From Garcia nutans (Eukaryota > Streptophyta > Magnoliopsida > Malpighiales > Euphorbiaceae): a DNA stretch of 64,000 bases. The notes under the pieces were generated by a model. It saw only the letters and a list, made by a program, of their open reading frames with translations, was not told the DNA's origin and did not search any database. Positions 33,472 to 45,968 of the stretch are shown here, piece by piece; positions within the stretch are counted from its first letter, which is position 1; each line of letters starts with the position of its first letter. The stretch lies in contig CANTUV010000037.1 in assembly GCA_947685225.1 (NCBI GenBank), positions 28,539,001-28,603,000 on the forward strand, given 5' to 3'. The translations under genes were made by a program, and so were the position numbers.

Positions 33472-34121
33472 CTACGCTTGAAGGTTCCCCTTATATGAAT
33501 CTTCTACTTTAGTCACCCAAGTGGGAACTAGGACAGTAGCAAAAATGATATTTTCATTTGTGTCTTCTGCCCTTCTAGAGAGAACATCAACAGCTAAATT
33601 ATACTTCACCTTATTATTTAGAATTTTATAATCAAGCCCCAACAGTTTGGTGATTCCTTTTTGTTGAACATAAGAGTGTAGCACTGCTCTATACTCTCAT
33701 ATTCTTTTTTAATGAAAAATATGTGGTGCTCTAAATAGTGCCTCCACTTTGTCGCAATAAAAAATGATGGCCATCAATTCCCTTTTATATGTAGATAGAG
33801 CCTAATTTCTAAAGGCTAAAAATTTTGACATATAAGCTATAGGCTGACACTTTTGCATTAATCCACTCCTAATCCAATTCTACTGGCATCGTATTCTATA
33901 GTGAATGGTTGATTAAAGTTTGGCAAGGCTAATACTGGTGTAGAACCATAGTCTCTTTGAGTTGATTGAATGCTTGTTGTGCCTTTGGATTGCATTTTAA
34001 AGCATTCTTCTTCAATAGCTTAGTTAATGGTTTACTAATTTGACCATACCCCTTAGTAAATCTCCTATAGCATCCAGTTAAACCTAAGAATCCCCTTATT
34101 TGCTTAATGTTGGTAGGAGTT
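33472..34121 (-). pseudogene. RNase H and RT-connection region of the Reina-like chromovirus
   Basis: From 34121 leftwards: QIRGFLGLTGCYRRF, then a decayed RNase H, then the open frame 33684-33472 with KLLGLDYKILNNKVKYN and AVDVLSRRAED, the RNase H C-terminus (usually AADALSRR). It is split from the RT core by the solo LTR 34122-37138. Confidence 0.8.
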
Positions 34122-34444
34122 TGTTACACCCCCATGCTCTATATAAGTACTATACATATACCTAGTATACATACAATACATATATAAAGTATAAGGATGT
34201 TACTTTTAGTTTCAATTTAAAACCTTTATCCAAGTTCATCAAATTATACATTAATTTAAAACATATCTACAAAAGTCAGTATTCTCATTTATCAAAACTT
34301 CATTCATCCATATGAATATATGTTAACTCAAAAATACAATATAGTTTAAAATCACACATGTATGCATCACCTTCTAGTTGGTCTCGAGATACACTTACCC
34401 TTCTCGTGGCATCACAGCTAGATTTCCAGATCAACCGCATAAAT

Positions 34445-34487
34445 ACCTGCGCGATTAAACAACCACGCTAAGCTCGAAAGCTTAGTA
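34445..34487 (-). other. Twin-hairpin element of the solo LTR
   Basis: Minus-strand stem CTAAGCTTTCG/AGCTTAG, same as in the LARD LTRs, followed by GCGTGGTT ... AATCGCGC and AGGT. Confidence 0.7.
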
Positions 34488-35029
34488 GTACAACTAAAAT
34501 AATAAAATACACTTTACCAAATTATCATACCTCATATGTTTAGCTTTATGGTTTACTGTTCTCTTACCACGTTTTCCTTTCTCAATGCATTCTTCATAAG
34601 TTCCCACTAATTTCATAAATTAGATATATAATTACATAGAACATTCACAACTCAATTCTTGCCTTTTCTATCTCATATACATATAAATATAAATCAATTC
34701 AACAAAGCACCCTTTTATGACCTATCCAAACCTTCATGAAAACCATTCTCACAAATTCCACATTCATATACAATTTACACATCATACAATATTTTCATAT
34801 ATTCATATATCAAGAAAGTCCCTCAAAACATATTCACCTTCAATAACAGCAGTTATAGATCTCATTACTCATTTATTTCAATATTTGAATATCACACTGA
34901 CTACAAAGACAGACTCGGGCCCGAACAACACTAATATGTTATTCAAAGTTCAGAGTTACTGCTTTGGTCTATAATCATAATCATCAAGCCCGTAGGCATC
35001 ATATATAAATATCTCTATCCATGGATAGC

Positions 35030-35306
35030 GTAACAGACCCAGTCTCTTGGATCATCAACTCGGCTAAACTCGAGGAGATCCTCAACCCGGCAAGACTGTT
35101 ACTACATTTCTCATATCACAGTTATCAAGTAACAGACCCAGTCTCTTGGACCATCAACCCGACTCAATCGAGGAGATCCTCAACCCGGCAAGACTGTTAC
35201 TAATCATATATCTTATAAGCACAAATCTCATAGTGTAACAGACCCAGTCTCTTGGATCATCAACCCGACTCAATCGAGGAGATCCTCAACCCGGCAAGAC
35301 TGTTAC
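35030..35306 (-). repeat. Three spaced 72-73-bp repeats each bounded by GTAACAG / CTGTTAC
   Basis: Units 35030-35102, 35129-35200 and 35235-35306, spaced 99 and 106 bases. Each begins GTAACAGACCCAGTCTCTTGG and ends CAAGACTGTTAC, so its ends are inverted repeats. They occupy the LTR slot where relatives carry the 105-bp repeat (2999-3298) or CTTGAAG-type repeats. Confidence 0.88.
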
Positions 35307-35886
35307 CTTTTTCATTTTATAGACATGCTTCCAAACCCAGAACTCTGAAATTGAATAACACATTAGTTATACAATTCATTTATTATTTCATTATCAATTT
35401 CATCATCAATTAGGCAAACATGCCTTATCTCTTTCACTTGAATCATCATAGCCAATCTCAATGGCTTTCCATCACATTTGAATCATTATAGTCAATAACA
35501 ATGACTTATCATCACTTTTCACAATATATATATATATATAAATCATCATTGTAATTCACAAGATTCACAATGCATTCTACACAACATTGTTCATATAGTA
35601 TCATAAACATCATTGTTATCATCTAGTCATATTGATCAATTCATCACTCAACAATACATAATCAATGGCATTGCACATACCTTTTTTCCATGATCAATAT
35701 CTCTTCCACATTTTCTATATCATCATTGTTATATACAAAACAATTTACACTATACATGAATGTAGAATCTTCTATATACATTTGGTTGGATCATTATTGT
35801 TATAAGTGTATTTAAGTACAAAAGACAATTGAAGATCCAACAATATATGAAGAACAATTAACAAACACAAAAGCCAACACCCTCAA

Positions 35887-36164
35887 GGGACACGGCCAAG
35901 CCTGTGGCCGTGTCTCTTAACCAAAAGTTCCAGTAGCAAACACGGGCAGTAGACACGGCCAAGCCAGTGGCCATGTCTCCCAACACAAACAATCCAGAAG
36001 CAGACACGGGCAAGGGACACGGCCGTGTCTCTCAACACAAACTAGGCAGTGGCAAACACGGTCAAGGGACACGGCCAAGACAGTGGCCGTGTCTCTCCAA
36101 AAACCATTCTACACGGCCAAGTTTGCCCTAACTTGGCCGTGTCTCTCATAACTTGGACGTGTCC
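35887..36164 (-). repeat. Inverted-word array, GACACGGCCAAG type, in the solo LTR
   Basis: About five pairs of GACACGGCCAAG with GGCCGTGTCTC, plus CACGGGCA words. Pairs are closer together than in the other arrays and little decayed. Confidence 0.86.
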
Positions 36165-36669
36165 TTCAATGATTCAAAGACCAAACACTTCAAAATTCAT
36201 CCAAGCCCTTCCAAATTCATACCACAACCTTAATAATCATTATCTTTATTAATATTTATCAATTTCCTATCATTTTAACATATATATAACTTCATTATAT
36301 TATCATAATAATCAATATATATTCATCATTATAATCAATTACTCAAAGTACCAATTCATTTATACACAACCCTAACTCAACAATTCATCATCATTCTCAC
36401 AATTATCTCAACTTATCATCACTTAGATGATAATTCAATACATCTACATGCTTCAATCTTTTCTTTTCATCATCTTACACACCAATTATACCCAAGATAG
36501 CCTCAATCCAAAGGAAAACCAAACAATAAGATAAATACTTATATATATGTATAATCAATAAATCAACTCAAAGAATAGGTACTTACTTGAATATATTGCC
36601 AAATCTTCATCTCTATCTTCAATTCTCTTAAAATCCTTAAGAACTTTGATGTGAAAAGCAACAAAATCA

Positions 36670-36671
<2 letters not shown>

Positions 36672-36716
<45 letters not shown>

Positions 36717-36804
36717 CAAGCAGCAAGAAGAAAACGAAGAAGGAGCAGAAGAGGAAAGAAGTTTCTACTTCTTTCCTTCGTTCTTATCATATATATATAT
36801 ATAT

Positions 36805-36845
<41 letters not shown>

Positions 36846-36890
36846 CAATAACAATAACAATAATAATAATAATAATAATAACACTTTAAA
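36672..36890. repeat. CT and AAT microsatellites of the solo LTR
   Basis: A (CT) run of about 42 bases (36672-36713) and an AT/AAT/AAC run (36789-36882). Their mirror images are in the LARD LTRs. Tyr- or Ser/Leu-rich open frames here are microsatellite translations. Confidence 0.93.
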
Positions 36891-37143
36891 TCTCCACCAC
36901 ATAATCTTTCTTTGACTTTCTTCTTCTCTTTTCTTTTTGACCTTATTATTATTATTATTAATTCATTACACAAATATATATATATATATATACCATTCAC
37001 TTATCCTACACCACTTCATATCCCATGTATATGTCTTATATATATTATCTTTATATTTCCCCCTATATAGATATACATTAAATCCAAATTCAACAACAAT
37101 AACTCCAAAACTCTTAGGGTCTATTCCGGGATATTACAGAGTT

Positions 37144-37830
37144 AGCCAATTAAGCATGGCTACACCTTCTGCAAATATCATATATCCCAAATATTCAATA
37201 TAGGCACTCCCAAAAGTACATTTTTCCTACTTAGCAAATAAATTTTGGTTAACTGGTATTTTGAGTACATTATCCAAAAGTTCTAAGTGAGGGGCATGTG
37301 AATTACTAAAGATGAGTATATCATCAAAGAAAACCAAGATAAATTTTTGAAGATAAAGTTGGAATAGCTTGTTCATCAAAGCCTGAATGGTTACTGGGGC
37401 ATTCGTTGGTCCAAATGACATCACTCTGAACTCAAAATGGCCTGAGTGAGTCTTGAAGTCTATTGTATGTATTAGAGGGCTCCATCCTAATTTGATGGTA
37501 CCTAGCTCTCATGTCTATTTTAGAAAAGACCATATATCCATTAATTCATCCAATAGATCTTCAATGATAGGAATAGGGAATTTATTCTTCATTATGAGTT
37601 CATTAAACTAGTGGTAATCCATATAAAACCACCAGCTAGCATCCTTCTTTTTTACTACTAAAGTAGGGGAAGCAAAAGGACTTTAGCTTGGTTGGATAAT
37701 TTTAGCTTCAAGCATTTCTTGAGTTAACTTCTCTATCTCTTCCTTTTAAAAGTAAAGATAATGGTAAGGTTTAAGGTTAATGGTAATCAAATTCGATTTG
37801 GATGGAATTGAGTGGTTGATATCTCGAAAG
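37144..37830 (-). pseudogene. Reverse transcriptase core of the Reina-like chromovirus
   Basis: From 37830 leftwards: a decayed lead-in with IIQPS and SPTLVVKKKDA, KNKFPIPII, then the open frame 37424-37227 with MMSFGPTNAPVTIQALMN and VFFDDILIFSN, the intact FDD catalytic pair of Ty3/gypsy RT. Stops and a frame change upstream disable it. Confidence 0.85.
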
Positions 37831-37926
37831 GATGGTAGGCCAATGGGTTTGTGGAAGATTATGCGGTACTTTGTTAACAAAGATTGAACAGAGTTATTAT
37901 AATAAGCTTTTGTATGTGGAGGTTTA

Positions 37927-38460
37927 GTGGGATTAATTATAGTAAGCTGCAGAGAGAAGAATCATGCCAAAATTCCATTCCAACCATTTAGAATTAACTT
38001 GTTGAATTCTTTAGCACTCGTTATCTTCAAGGTGGTTGGTTTAGTGATTCCCCTTAGCTCAATCATCTTACCATCTTTCATGAATACTATCTTGTACCTT
38101 TCAAATTCAAAAGTCATAATGGTATATGACTTCATCCAATCTACACTCAAAACCATGTCATAGTCCCTATTTCTAATGCCCTAATGCCAAATTGCAGTTT
38201 ATGGCCCTGCATAGTTCAACCGCACCTAAAACACTTTGCTCTAATCACTATCTTCCTTCCGTCACCTATTTTTATAGTGACTAGATTAACTTGGATCAAA
38301 GGTAGTCTTTTCTCCTCAACTAGCTTTCAATAAATGAAGTTATGTGTGCTTCCATTGTCAATGAGCATAACTAGTGCTGTGTTCTTTATTTGGCCCTTCA
38401 ATTAAATGGTGTTGTTAGCCACACTCTCATCGATAACATATCGAGAGAGATCATCTCATT
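37927..38460 (-). pseudogene. Protease of the Reina-like chromovirus
   Basis: The minus strand reads ALVMLIDNGSTHNFI near 38375-38330, the retropepsin active-site segment with Asn where Ser/Thr is usual, then the open frame 38156-37962 with VDWMKSYTIMTFEFERYKI, the late protease strand. Stops lie between them. Confidence 0.78.
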
Positions 38461-38738
38461 TAATGACTTCATCCTTCATCATCTCCATTTATTGATTGCC
38501 ATTCATCTTTAGGTGTTCCTACTTCCTATTCTTCCAGCCCTTACAAAGCCATCATGGATTTAGAGGAACAATAATGACCATAGAAGTATGGGTCTCCATA
38601 GTGAAAAAAATGTTATTGTTCTTCTTAGTCTGGTTGTAAGGAGTTAGGGATTTTAAAGATGAGTTTTGCTGAATTTTGGGAGAAAATAATTTAAGTGGCT
38701 TTGGGTTAAGTGTAATTGGGTTATTAGCATATGTGAGC
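38461..38738 (-). pseudogene. Gag C-terminal remnant of the Reina-like chromovirus
   Basis: Gag-to-protease linker with stops; no clear zinc knuckle. It continues for about 50 bases on the far side of the LARD insertion (48762-48810), where the sequence turns into unassigned DNA. Confidence 0.5.
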
Positions 38739-38971
38739 TGTAATATCCCAAATTATGCCTTGGAAGTTATGATATTATTGTTATTATGGGATTGAATGTA
38801 TATATATGTTAAGTTGATAAGCAAAGAAAATTTAAGAGAGAATGTTATGTGTTGTTTGAAAGGAAAGCAATGTGTGGAAAGAGTGTATATGTAGAGTATT
38901 TGGCAATATATATGATATATATATATTGGTCAAATGGAAAAGTCAAAGAAAGAATATGTGGTGGAGATTTA

Positions 38972-39023
<52 letters not shown>

Positions 39024-39100
39024 TAAGATAAGGATGAAGGAAAGAAGTAGAAACTTCTTTCTTCTTCTGCTCCTTCTTCGTGTTCTTCTTTTCTGTTTGG

Positions 39101-39142
<42 letters not shown>

Positions 39143-39603
39143 AGAGATGTAATTTATATATCAAATTTCTTAAGGAATTTAAGAGGATTGAAGATAGAGA
39201 TGAAGATTTGACAAAGGATTCAAGTAAGTATTTATTTCTTTAAGTTGATTTTCATTGTTTGAGTTGGGTTGGTATGATTGATGTGTGATGATGATGATAT
39301 TGAAAGATTGAAGTGTATATGTGTGTTGATTTGGTAATTGGATGATGATAATATGATTATTTGTGAAGTTGATGATGAATTGTTGAATAAGGGTTTAAGT
39401 TAATGAATTGGGGATTTGATTAATTGATGCATGGATGATGTTTATAATGATGATTAGTATGTGTTGTAAGTGGTGTTGGTGTTTTTGGTAAGTTTGCTAT
39501 GGTTTTGTGTGTGTTTGGTTGAGTTTGATTAAGGTAAAAGATGAGGAAAAATGGTTGTTTTTGGGTTAAGTTGTTGTTTTGGCCGGATTCTGGGTTTTTA
39601 GCC

Positions 39604-39892
39604 TGACACGCCCAGGAACACGTCCAAAACTTTGGGCGTGTCAATTGTTTGTAAGGCAGTAGATGTGACACGGCCATTAACACGCCCGTGTTAGTGAGCG
39701 TGTCATAGCTACTGTGAGTTTGGAGAATTTACACGGCCAGGAACACGTTCATGTTGTTGAACGTGTCAATGTTTCTGTGACACAGAATATATTACACGCC
39801 CAGGGACACGCCCGTGGTCATGAGCGTGTAAATGTTTCTGTGTTGTGGAGTTAGGGCACGATCAGGAACACGCCCGTGTTGGTGAGCGTGTC
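39604..39892 (+). repeat. Inverted-word array, GACACGCCC type, LARD 5' LTR
   Basis: Five units with forward GACACG, AACACGCCC or ACACGGCC words and reverse GGGCGTGTC, GAGCGTGTC or GAACGTGTC words. Identical in the 3' LTR at 46434-46722. Confidence 0.87.
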
Positions 39893-41524
39893 TTGTGTTG
39901 AGTTTACCCTAATTGATTCTTATGTGTATTATCTCATGTGTATCTCTAAGTAAGTATGTATGATTACTTTTGGATTAGGTTTTAAGAGATGGAATGGCCC
40001 TAATCCAAATATTGAAGAATCTAAGGAGAAGAAATCTAAATGAGTGTGAGTTTCTTTAAAGGTAAGTACAAAATCTATTTGATTACATATAGTTATATGG
40101 CTTGGAACCTTAATACATTTGATTATCAATGTATTAAGTAATCTATTATAGTATTGATAAATATATATATATGAATAATGTATATGTAATGAAATAAGTG
40201 AAATGTGAAAGCAAAATATATATATATAAGTGTTATGAAAAGTGAATGATGTGAATGATATGATGGGTATTCAAAATATATGATAATGCAATTGATTGTG
40301 TATACTTGAATGATGAATAGTTATGTATATATATATGTATATATATATATATATAAAAGATGAAGTATGAAATGTATGTGATATGTAATATGAATGATAT
40401 GATATTGTGGTGAAATATGAAATGTGAAAGAGATGTGATATTGTGATGAAATATGAAATGTGAAAGAGATGTGATATTGGGATGAAAAATGAGTTGTGAA
40501 TTGAGATATGATGATGTATGAAGCCATTGTTATTGGCTATAATATTGAAAATGAGACAAATGAGGCATGTTTGCCTAAATGATGCCATTGTGGTTGGCTA
40601 TGATGATGTAAATGATGATTGAGGCATGTTTGCCTAAATAATGATAAGAATGAAAATGAAATTGATAATGAAATAATGAATGAATTGTGTGTCTAATATG
40701 TTATTCATTTTCAGAGTTTTGTTGTTGGTGGCATGCCTAATAATAGTAACAATCTCTTGAAGTTAGGTTGGATATGATCCTTGAAGCCTAATTGAGATGT
40801 TACAACCCTTGAAGCTAGGTTGGATTGGTTCTTGAAGCCAAGTTGGGTTGAAGTTTAACATGTTTTACTCCCCTTGAAGCTTGGTTGAACCTAAATCCTT
40901 GAAGCCTAGTTGGGTCAATGGTAATGATAAATGTGATAAATAAACCAAAACATTAACTCTGAAAGTTGAATGGCATATTAGTGTCTTTGGGCCCATGCTT
41001 GTGCTTGTTTAAATATGATTCATGAATAGTGAATTATGGATAAGAAATTAATGGAATGAGATAATAAGAAACAAATAATATTATGAAGCATGACATATGA
41101 TATGTGTATTGATATGTTGATTGAGAGTATTAGTGATGGATTATGGTTGATGGTAATGATTGCCTTTGTTGGGAACGTGATTTATAATTGATGATATGTG
41201 AATAAAATGATGTTATGGAGTATGACATGGTTGTATCATGCAAATGAATTATTAGAAAGAGAAATATGTTATTGTGCATTGTAATATGACACATAATATG
41301 TATATGAGGTGAAAGTGGTAAGTATCATGTGAATGATGGTTCTACCAGGTTATGGAATTATGTTGATTGTAATGCTATATATATATGTATATGTATGTAA
41401 TGTGTGAGATTAATAGGAATATATGAAGAATGCATAAAAAAAAAGGGAAAACCGAATAAGAAAACATGATGCTAAAAATATGAGGTATGTTATCTTGTAA
41501 TTAATATTTTAGTATTTATTTGTA

Positions 41525-41569
41525 CTGCTAAGCTTTCGAGCTTAGCGCGGTTATATTAATTGCGCAGGT
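41525..41569 (+). other. Twin-hairpin element, LARD 5' LTR
   Basis: GCTAAGCT and AGCTTAGC form a perfect 8-bp stem around TTCG, followed by GCGCGGTT ... AATTGCGC and AGGT. In the 3' LTR (48351-48395) the second stem reads AATCGCGC, which pairs better. Confidence 0.75.
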
Positions 41570-41932
41570 AAATAGGTGATGGAGCTGGAGTTATGCCACT
41601 ATGTCACGAAGAGAGCAAAGGTAGTTCGAGACCAACTAGAGGGTGATGCATGCATGTACAAGTTAAAGATTTTGCATTTTCATAAGAATGTATTCATAAG
41701 TATAAATGAATCTTTGAAAGAGACAATGTAACTTATATATATATATATGTATTACCATCAAAAGGATCATGATTTTGTAAATATTTACATATGATTTAAA
41801 TGTATTATTGTTCTAGAAGTAAAGTAAAGATTTTAATTTGGTAATAACTAGTGACATCCTTATATCTTATATACTTATTGTATGTGTACTCGGTATATGT
41901 ACAGTACTTATATGGGGTATGAGGGTGTTACA

Positions 41933-44900
41933 ATTATTTTGGTATCAGAGCCAGGTTTCGAGATTCTCGGCCTAAGTAAATTTAAAAAAAAAATTTTAAC
42001 AAGAAAAATGATGATAAATGAAAATGGAAAGAATGAAATTTTTGATACATGCATATGCATTAACACCTAGGTTGGTCTCGGATGTGGCATAATATGAATT
42101 ATAAAATATTTGTGTTACATGAGATGTTTAATATAGTTGATGATATATGTGTATACTATGTTGATGTGAGGAGAAACCATGATTGTTGGTAATGATGTTG
42201 GAAATGAATTATAATTGAGGCATAGTGCTTAATTATTTATGAGAAACGAATTGCGAAATGTAATGTGAAATATGCATATTGATGAGATATAGAAAAAAAA
42301 AATATTATGTCATGTGCAACATAGAGTGTAATATGGATGTTTATGAGCAATATTATGTATGACATAATATGAATTGAAACATAAAGAAACGAATAGGAGA
42401 ATAAAGTAAAAGTGAGTTGAAAATCAAATCAAGATAAGAGTATGTACTCTTTCTTCTATACTTTAAACTTCTTTATAATAAAGTTTATGTTGGGTTTGCT
42501 AATGTTGAGTTTCCTAGATAGAGGAAATAATGTTGAATTGTGAATATTGAAAGTTATGTTATGTAAATGAAGAGAATATGATGGTATATTGAGTGAGTTG
42601 ATGGGCATAGGCAAAGTTTGATCCTTTAAGGTTGGAATATGTAAAGTTAAAGTCTCTAAAAAGGAAAAGAGATGATGATGTTGGTTAAATAAGGAGATAT
42701 AATGGTGTTGTTTACATTGTTGTTTTAAATGCAAACATTGTGGTTTTAAATGTTAGAAATGTGATATGCTTGAGTGTTGTAAAAGCTCATGTTAATGGTG
42801 GTAAGATGTAACATTTGACTTTGATTGTAATGAGCTTTCATAAGTGTGAAAGAATATAGTTTGAGGTTGTTTTGTAATATGTATATATAAGATGTTTTCT
42901 TAAGTTGATACTAAGAAAATAAGATGAGTAACTGGAAGTTTGAGTAAAACAGCAAGTTGGGAGTTTATAATATTAATGGAACTTGGATAAAGGTTATTTA
43001 TACATCGATAGTTAAATATAAGTTAAATTTATGAACTATGGGGAATGAGTATTATTGAATATGAGAATGATTATACTTGCATTGACAAACTTGTACAAAG
43101 TTAGGTCATGTGCTTAGATTGATAGTGAGAAGTGGATGAATCAATGTTGGTTCAAGAAATTGAGATTTGTGATAACAAGACTTGGAAAATGTATAGAGGT
43201 TATTGGACTCTATGTGTACATGATTGGATGTAATGTACATATGTATAATATGTGAGTAATATATATATATGTTGAAAGGTAAATAAATGGAGGTAAAGAT
43301 GGTATACAAATGCTTTTAAATAAATGTGAGAGGGATATCATCTTAGTTATGTGATTAAGATGTTGGTGAAGTATTATCATGGTTAGAATATATAATTATA
43401 TATGTGTTGAGTTAATAAATAATTTATGTTATGTCAAAAAGGAATAAGAATGGGATTGTTTAATGAGAAATAATGAATGTTAAATTGTGTTGAAAATATG
43501 TAAAAGAGAAATTAAATAAAATGGTATGATTATATGTATACATGTATAGATAGTGTGGAAGGAGCTTTTTGATATGAATGTAAGAAATGTGAAAAGTAAA
43601 TCACATTATGAATGTGATCTATGGAGGTGTTATATAATTGTGGGTTTGATGATATTGGAAATGACATTGTGTGTAGTAGTGGACCTAAGAGAGATTAGGC
43701 CTTGATTGACGCAAAGATTATGGGATGAAATGAAAAACGAGAATAAAATTGAGAATTATTGGATGGTGAGATTATTATGGAAATGAGAATTGATTTGGGA
43801 AATAGTGGATAGTAATATTGTTATGGAAATAACTTAGTTGGAGTATCATAAATGTTATGAACTTAAAGTTTTGGTATGAGGAAATGTTTTATGTTCATTG
43901 ATATTATAAGAGAAATTATAAGAGGAAGAAGAAAGTATACCGAATGGAATTCGTGTAATATTTGTATATGATTGAATGATGTGCGAAGGAGAAGTTAAAG
44001 ATAATATTGATGTATATGAGATATGCTTATGATGATTAAATAATTAAGAGTAAATTGTGTTGAGATAGAGTTGAAATGTGTTAATTTTGATGTAGTAAAA
44101 TTTGGAGAATGAAGATATTATATGTGTGATGCAACTTAGTGTTAAAATTGGAAATAGAATAATAGAGGAACAGTATTGATGTATAAGTTTCCAATGTAAC
44201 CATTAATCTCCTATGGCCATATGAATTGTATATTGAGTTGGCTGAATAGTTGGGTTATCTATAGAATTGGAATTGAGAAAATATGACTGTGATACAGCCT
44301 TGGTAAGATAGATAATTATGTTTTTGGAAACAAGGCTAAAGATTATGATTAATGAAGTGTATTTTATAGTTTTTATTTTAGCAATTTGGTTATAATTTTG
44401 GAAAGGAGAAGAAAGGAAGAGAATTATGGAAATACATTAAGTTATGAATAATATGAGAAAAAGGTAATTATTGTAAATATAGTAATGATATGAAAGGTGA
44501 GGAGAGGATAATGAAAGAAGATTGCAGAATGTGATTGAAAGCTATATTGAATATGTTTAGGGTATAAAGTGAATAAGTGGATGGGTTTAAGAATTTAAGT
44601 GAGTAAACTATGAATCATAAGCATGGTATGAGATAATTATGAAATTTGGTAAGAATTGTTTTGAGATAATGAAAGATAAACTATGTGTATATTGAAAGAT
44701 AAGTTGAAATGGATGGTTATTCATGATAAATTTAGAAAAGTGAATTATTGATTTGAATCAAACAAGATTGTGATGTTATTATATTGTGAAGAATAGATCA
44801 TTTGATCTGGGTTTTTGCTATAATTGTGGATTATTATTGAGATTTAATATGTATAGTTGTACTAAAGGTATAAAAGATAGATAATGATGTATACAACGTA

Positions 44901-45535
44901 ATATTTTGATGGATGAGTGGACATGAATGAATGGAATTATATCAATTATTAATGATGAGAAAAGGGAAGAAGTTGATTTTCCTGTAAGGTAAGTTCAAAA
45001 GCATTGTATTAATATTGATGTTAAGTGAGGAAATACTAAAGGAGGAATGAAGTGTATGAGAAATAAGAAAATTATTATCAATGAAAGTTTGATAAATGGT
45101 TGTGTTAAGGATTATTATAATAATGGGATAATTAATATTAAGATATAAGTTAATGATTTTTAAGGTTAAAGTTAAGAGAATAGTTATAAAGAGATGAAGT
45201 GATAAATATTTTGAATGTAATAATGGTATGTAACGTATATATATATTGTAAGATGATGGAATTTTTGTATATAGATAAGGTATTTGAGAAATAATGAGTT
45301 GTTTTGAATATTGAATGAGAATGTAGTATGATATAAAGATTTATATCATGACAAGTTATAGAATTGTATGAGATAATTGACTCTAAGGGGGAGAGTGCAA
45401 CTATGTGATTTGATGAAATCAGAATATAAGAATACAATTAATGTTATATGAAGATTGAAAGTGGAGTATTGTTAAGAATGGAATGTTATTATACTGAGTA
45501 ATTTCGAGGACGAAATTATTTAAGGGGGAGAGAAT
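41933..45535 (+). other. Non-coding, C-poor interior of the LARD-type element
   Basis: PBS TGGTATCAGAGCC (41940-41952, initiator tRNA-Met type) follows the LTR by seven bases; the PPT AAGGGGGAGAGAA ends at the 3' LTR. In between no frame reaches 100 codons and none resembles a retroelement protein. The plus strand is strikingly poor in C and rich in A, G and T over the whole 3.6 kb. Confidence 0.88.
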
Positions 45536-45768
45536 TGTAATATCCCAAATTATGCCTTGGAAGTTATGATATTATTGTTATTATGGGATTGAATGTATAT
45601 ATATGTTAAGTTGATAAGCAAAGAAAATTTAAGAGAGAATGTTATGTGTTGTTTGAAAGGAAAGCAATGTGTGGAAAGAGTGTATATGTAGAGTATTTGG
45701 CAATATATATGATATATATATATTGGTCAAATGGAAAAGTCAAAGAAAGAATATGTGGTGGAGATTTA

Positions 45769-45835
<67 letters not shown>

Positions 45836-45916
45836 TATATAAGATAAGGATGAAGGAAAGAAGTAGAAACTTCTTTCTTCTTCTGCTCCTTCTTCGTGTT
45901 CTTCTTTTCTGTTTGG

Positions 45917-45968
<52 letters not shown>

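Larger units (their letters stand above)
34122..37138 (-). mobile_element. Solo LTR, minus orientation, 3017 bp, LARD-LTR family, TSD GAGTT
   Basis: Left end TGTTACACCC at 34122, right end GGGATATTACA at 37138. GAGTT is duplicated at 34117-34121 and 37139-37143, and the RT frame resumes across. It shares with the LARD LTRs (38739, 45536) the AAT microsatellite, the CT/GA microsatellite, the twin hairpin and the backbone order, but has a different spacer repeat and a different array word (GACACGGCCAAG instead of GACACGCCC). Confidence 0.92.
38739..41932 (+). repeat. 5' LTR of the LARD-type element, about 3.19 kb
   Basis: TGTAATATCCC...GGGTGTTACA. In order: ATT microsatellite (38974-39025), GA microsatellite (39103-39139), donor-like GTAAGTA near 39225, word array (39604-39892), GGTAAGTA near 40061, spacer CTTGAAG repeats (40740-40915), twin hairpin (41525-41569). 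Confidence 0.92.

Noticed and set aside
36049..36252. 67-codon plus-strand frame
   Set aside because: Overlaps the GACACGGCCAAG array in a solo LTR.
38849..39243. Tyr-, Leu- or Arg/Glu-rich open frames (also 36563-37000 and 45646-46041)
   Set aside because: Translations of ATT and GA microsatellites in LTRs.
40271..40588. 105-117-codon His/Ser/Ile-rich minus-strand frames (also 47063-47416)
   Set aside because: Antisense of a simple ATATGAAATGTGAAAG-type repeat in the LARD LTRs; duplicated only because the LTR is.
41940..41952. tRNA gene suggested by tRNA-Met complementarity
   Set aside because: Only the 3' acceptor complement is present; it is a primer binding site, as are 18134, 57308, 26466, 10462 and 52020.
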